A DNA stretch of 7,955 bases. Source: Nitrospinota bacterium (GTDB lineage Bacteria; Tectomicrobia; Entotheonellia; J063). The stretch lies in contig RFHZ01000346.1 of the NCBI GenBank assembly GCA_003696125.1, positions 1 to 7,955 on the forward strand, written 5' to 3'. Made by a program: the position numbers and the translations under genes. The notes beneath the pieces are model-generated. The model worked only from the letters and a program-made list of their open reading frames with translations, did not search any database and was not told the DNA's origin. Below are positions 4,975 to 7,955 of this stretch, piece after piece (position 1 is the stretch's first letter; each line of letters starts with the position of its first letter).

Positions 4975-6111
4975 ATGGAGGCGGAAGTGACCATTCATGA
5001 TGTGGCCTTTGGGGGGGCTGGAGTAGGGCGACTCCCGGATGGCAAGATCGTCTTTGTCCCGTATACCATCACAGGAGAAACGGTACGTATTCGTATCACC
5101 AGCTCGACCAGGGACTTTGCCCGGGCCGAGCTGCTCACCGTTCTCATCCCCTCTCCACACCGTGTCTCTCCCCCCTGTCCCTATTTTGGTCGTTGTGGGG
5201 GGTGTGCCTACCAGCATATCGCCTATGAGGAGCAGGTGAGGATCAAAGTCAAACAGCTTCGCGATATGCTGACCCGCATCGGAAAATGCAACCTCCTTCC
5301 CCCTATCCATGTGGAAGCTGCTCCTCATCCGTACGGATACCGGAACAAGATCGTGGTCCATCGAGGACCGGTCGGCCAGATCGGGTTCTATGCCACCGAT
5401 CACCGGACGGTTATCGATATTGAGCAGTGTCTGATCGCCAGCCAGGCGGTCAATACCCGTCTTATGGCCGTGCGTCACTCCTCAAGAGTACCCCGTCACC
5501 TGGAGATCTCTGATCCGGAACAGCGGGCCGGAACACCACCGGGAAGTTTTTATCAGGTGCACACCGCCATGGCACACCGACTGCTGGCCTGGATACGTAC
5601 ACAGGTTCTGGAACAGGAGGCAGCCACCCTGGTCGATCTCTACTGCGGTGCCGGGTTTTTCTCACTGGGAATGGCCGATATTTTTGCCAGCGTATACGGG
5701 ATTGATCGAGACGCGCAGGCGATTCAGAGAGCCCAGATGCAGTCCCAAGGGGCTGAGCATGTCCACTTCTCTGCCTCTACCGTAGAGGAGGGGCTCGATG
5801 CGATTTTCGCAAAGCCGTTACCCGCACCGATCACCCTGCTTGTCGATCCTCCCCGGGAAGGGGTGGATAAGAGGGTGATCACCCGTCTCGGCCAGAGAGG
5901 AGACATGACCCAGTTGATCTATGTCTCCTGTAATCCGGCAACCCTGGCCCGGGACCTGCAGCGGTTTCTGCAGGCGGCTGAACAGGACTCGTCTCCCGGT
6001 CGATACCGGCTGGTGGCCCTGGGACTCTTTGACATGTTTCCTCAAACCGCGCATATCGAAGCCGTGGCCATCGTACGCCGGGAGTCAAGTCATGAAACAG
6101 GGCGTCTTTAA
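4975..6111 (+). CDS. TrmA/RlmD-family RNA (uracil-C5) methyltransferase, short form
   Basis: This 378-residue protein should methylate C5 of a uridine in rRNA or tRNA using S-adenosylmethionine. An N-terminal TRAM-type RNA-binding domain (about 1-58, AFGGAGVGRLPDGKIVFVPYTITGE) is followed by a 4Fe-4S ligand set at Cys68, Cys74, Cys77 (CPYFGRCGGC) and Cys152. GSFYQVH (190-196), the SAM loop DLYCGAGFFSL (221-231), DPPREGV (291-297), the nucleophile Cys319 in YVSCNPATLARDL, and FPQTAHIE with base Glu362 are all present, so it looks catalytically complete. It is shorter than the usual 430-460 residues: the segment between about 165 and 190 lacks most of the central domain seen in RlmD. The ATG at 4975 starts directly at the TRAM domain with a modest AGGA site. 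Which uridine is modified cannot be told. It probably leads an operon with the oxidoreductases 12 bases downstream. Confidence 0.92.
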   Translation: MEAEVTIHDVAFGGAGVGRLPDGKIVFVPYTITGETVRIRITSSTRDFARAELLTVLIPSPHRVSPPCPYFGRCGGCAYQHIAYEEQVRIKVKQLRDMLTRIGKCNLLPPIHVEAAPHPYGYRNKIVVHRGPVGQIGFYATDHRTVIDIEQCLIASQAVNTRLMAVRHSSRVPRHLEISDPEQRAGTPPGSFYQVHTAMAHRLLAWIRTQVLEQEAATLVDLYCGAGFFSLGMADIFASVYGIDRDAQAIQRAQMQSQGAEHVHFSASTVEEGLDAIFAKPLPAPITLLVDPPREGVDKRVITRLGQRGDMTQLIYVSCNPATLARDLQRFLQAAEQDSSPGRYRLVALGLFDMFPQTAHIEAVAIVRRESSHETGRL

Positions 6112-6123
6112 GGGGGTTAGGCC

Positions 6124-7236
6124 GTGCAGTCCATACCGCTGCGTCACGTGATCGTTGGGGTAGGGGCCTCGGTCTTCACCATGCATCGTCCCGCCCTGGA
6201 GTTGGAGACCGTCGATCTGGTGGCGGTCTCCGACATCGATGCCGAACGGGGACGACAGCGAGCCGCTGAGCTGGGATGCCCCTTTTACACCGACTATCGC
6301 GTCATGTTGACCGAAACCCGGCCTGAGGTGGCGGTGATCATGACCCCTCATCCTTCGCATGCCTCGATTGCTCTCGATTGCCTGCAGGCCGGCTGTCATG
6401 TCCTGGTGGAAAAGCCGATGGCCGTGCATGTGGCCGAAGCAGACGCCATGATCGCCGCAGCCAAACAGGCCAACCGTCTCCTGGCCGTTGTCTTCCAGCA
6501 TCGCCATCACCCGGCAGTGCGCATGGCGCATCGCCTGATCCAGCAGGGAGCGTTAGGAGATATCCAGCATGTGGATCTGATCGCCACCTGGCTCCGGACC
6601 GCCGTCTACTATCGCCTGGCCCCCTGGCGGGGAACCTGGATCGGGGAGGGGGGAGGGGTCTTGTTGAACCAGGCAGCCCATCATCTCGATCTCCTCTGCC
6701 ATCTGGTGGGGATGCCCGGCCGGGTCCTGGCCTGGACCCGTACCCGTCTGCATCAGATCGAGACCGAAGACACGGTGCAGGCCATGCTCGAGTGGGAGAA
6801 CGGGGCGATGGGATCTGTGCATGTCAGCACTGCAGAGGCAGGCCAGCCAGGACGCCTGGAGATCCGGGGCACCGGAGGCTATCTGCAGCTCACGGCAGAG
6901 CAGGTTCGTCTTTCCCGGTTGGAGATCGATCTGCGTGACCACATCGCGCAAAGCCCTCATCCGTTTTGTTCCCCGTCCCTCCAACCGGTGCCTGTAGAGC
7001 TGGAGCCGGGTACCGGAGATCATGTGGCCGTGTACCGCAACCTGCACCAGGCCATCCTGCAGGGCACACCGGTGAGTGCCGATGGGACCGAAGGACGGAG
7101 GTCGCTCGAACTGGCCAATGCCATGATCTACTCGAGTCATACACAAACCGCTGTGGAGTTCCCGCTGGATCGACAACGATACGTCGCCCTGCTCGACGAG
7201 TTGAAAACGGGTCATACGAATCGAAACACAGGATAG
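6124..7236 (+). CDS. Gfo/Idh/MocA family oxidoreductase
   Basis: This 370-residue cytoplasmic dehydrogenase belongs to the family that oxidises or reduces sugars, inositols and nucleotide sugars with NAD(P). The N-terminal Rossmann domain starts at about residue 7 (HVIVGVGASVFTMHRPAL), with an acidic residue ending the second strand (VAVSDID). MTPHPSHASIALDCLQAGCHVLVEKPMAV (73-101) holds the EKP motif with its catalytic lysine. The C-terminal domain carries WRGTWIGEGGGVLLNQAAHHLDLL (168-191), with the active-site histidine region and Asp189. Asparagine replaces the more usual aspartate after GGG, as in subgroups related to UDP-sugar dehydrogenases such as WlbA. The start is GTG at 6124, with AGGGGG seven bases before it, and it follows the methyltransferase stop by 12 bases. 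The substrate is unknown. The next gene is a related family member. Confidence 0.9.
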   Translation: MQSIPLRHVIVGVGASVFTMHRPALELETVDLVAVSDIDAERGRQRAAELGCPFYTDYRVMLTETRPEVAVIMTPHPSHASIALDCLQAGCHVLVEKPMAVHVAEADAMIAAAKQANRLLAVVFQHRHHPAVRMAHRLIQQGALGDIQHVDLIATWLRTAVYYRLAPWRGTWIGEGGGVLLNQAAHHLDLLCHLVGMPGRVLAWTRTRLHQIETEDTVQAMLEWENGAMGSVHVSTAEAGQPGRLEIRGTGGYLQLTAEQVRLSRLEIDLRDHIAQSPHPFCSPSLQPVPVELEPGTGDHVAVYRNLHQAILQGTPVSADGTEGRRSLELANAMIYSSHTQTAVEFPLDRQRYVALLDELKTGHTNRNTG

Positions 7237-7248
7237 AGGAGAAACCTG

Positions 7249-7955
7249 ATGCCTGCAGAGACGATAGGCTTTGCGATCTTAGGAACCGGGATGGTTGCCC
7301 GGTACCACCAGCAGGCCATTGCAGCCAATGCCGAGAGGGGAGCACGCCTGATAGCGGTGGGACACTATGATGCCAGCCGTTTTGCCGAGATCGGTGCCCG
7401 GTTTGGCGTACCCTGTCTCGCACTGGAAGACTTGCTCAAGCATCCAGAAGTGGATGTCATCTGTATCTGTACCCCGAGTGGTCAGCATGCGGCGCAGGCC
7501 ATGGCTGCAGCCCGGGCGGGGAAACATGTGCTGGTAGAAAAGCCGATGGCGGTCACTCTTTCAGAGGCAGAGGAGATGATCACCACCTGTGCCTCGACCG
7601 GTGTCAGGCTGGGGGTTGTCCTCCAGCGGCGAGCAGAGCCGCTTTTCCAGCGGATCAAAACGGCCATCCAGCAGGGAGCACTGGGGACCTTGACCCTGGG
7701 CTGTGTCACCATCCCCTATTTTCGTCCCCAGGCTTACTATGATCAGGCCGACTGGCGAGGGACTTGGGCCCTTGATGGAGGAGGGGTGCTGATGAACCAG
7801 GGGATCCATCTGGTCGACCTGCTGCTCTGGTATATGGGAGATCCGGTACAGGTGCAGGCCTCTGCCGATACGCTGCAGCGAGACATCGCCGTCGAAGATA
7901 CCCTGGTGGCAACGCTCCGCTTTGCCAGCGGCGCCCTGGCCACGATCACCGCCAC
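7249..7955 (+). CDS. Gfo/Idh/MocA family oxidoreductase (3' end cut by the window)
   Basis: This is the first 235 residues of a second member of the same NAD(P)-dependent oxidoreductase family; the frame is open to the last base. The Rossmann domain begins at about residue 6 (IGFAILGTGMVARYHQQAI). CTPSGQH (74-80) and HVLVEKPMAV (93-102) carry the cofactor and catalytic-lysine motifs. WRGTWALDGGGVLMNQGIHLVDLLLWYMG (169-197) holds the histidine and aspartate region, and its LMNQGIH-VDLL pattern is close to that of WlbA-type UDP-sugar dehydrogenases. GAGGAG at 7236-7241 lies seven bases before the ATG and overlaps the upstream stop codon, indicating tight coupling. Shared phrases with the upstream gene (IQQGALG, WRGTW, VEKPMAV, GGGVL-NQ) suggest two paralogues, though clearly diverged. 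About 100-140 residues of the C-terminus are missing. The substrate is not known. Confidence 0.92.
   Translation, partial: MPAETIGFAILGTGMVARYHQQAIAANAERGARLIAVGHYDASRFAEIGARFGVPCLALEDLLKHPEVDVICICTPSGQHAAQAMAAARAGKHVLVEKPMAVTLSEAEEMITTCASTGVRLGVVLQRRAEPLFQRIKTAIQQGALGTLTLGCVTIPYFRPQAYYDQADWRGTWALDGGGVLMNQGIHLVDLLLWYMGDPVQVQASADTLQRDIAVEDTLVATLRFASGALATITA

Noticed and set aside
4793-4990. Small 65-codon plus-strand frame before the methyltransferase
   Set aside because: It has no good ribosome site, crosses the candidate promoter and overlaps the methyltransferase start; its composition is not protein-like.
4819-5478. Minus-strand open frame of 219 codons
   Set aside because: It overlaps the promoter and the first half of the methyltransferase gene, whose TRAM and cysteine motifs are unmistakable. 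The antisense product has no recognisable features.
6553-7215. Minus-strand open frame of 220 codons
   Set aside because: It is antisense to the first oxidoreductase, which contains the EKP and GGG-NQ motifs in the correct order.

Overview
The window is GC-rich bacterial chromosomal DNA with two ordinary gene blocks separated by a more AT-rich stretch that looks like integron gene-cassette material. The host cannot be named from this sequence. The peptide-binding protein has a cleavable Sec signal and no lipobox cysteine, which favours a diderm cell with a periplasm. The repeat-rich intergenic DNA and attC-type site would fit several little-cultured environmental phyla.

Left block (1-2840, minus strand). 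A strong sigma70-type promoter at 2812-2840 drives a short operon: an oligopeptide/dipeptide ABC transporter substrate-binding protein (1169-2767), then an OppB/DppB-type inner-membrane permease (226-1155). No second permease or ATPase follows. Positions 1-225 hold three kinds of non-coding repeat: a heptanucleotide tandem array, a perfect 28-base palindrome and a low-complexity repeat.

Middle block (about 2977-4729, minus strand). An SRPBCC-fold protein (2977-3471) and an unrecognised membrane protein (3575-4522) are separated by a 61-base sequence (3508-3568) with the outer boxes and internal pairing of an integron attC site. A second box of the attC 3' type (4562-4556) lies the same short distance upstream of the membrane-protein gene. 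It is also one end of a 174-base AT-rich segment bounded by inverted repeats. This reads as a cassette of about 1.05 kb, and part of a second, in an array without an integrase gene in the window.

Right block (4894-7955, plus strand). A promoter-like sequence (4894-4922) precedes a TrmA/RlmD-family RNA uracil-C5 methyltransferase (4975-6111). Two Gfo/Idh/MocA-family oxidoreductases follow (6124-7236, and 7249 running off the window), with 12-base gaps between all three genes. The close spacing and clear ribosome binding sites suggest one transcript. The oxidoreductases probably act on sugars or sugar derivatives, while the methyltransferase is a housekeeping type with no obvious metabolic link to them.

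The item most worth following up is the cassette region: an attC-type site with no integrase nearby, carrying an unknown membrane protein, wedged between two housekeeping operons.
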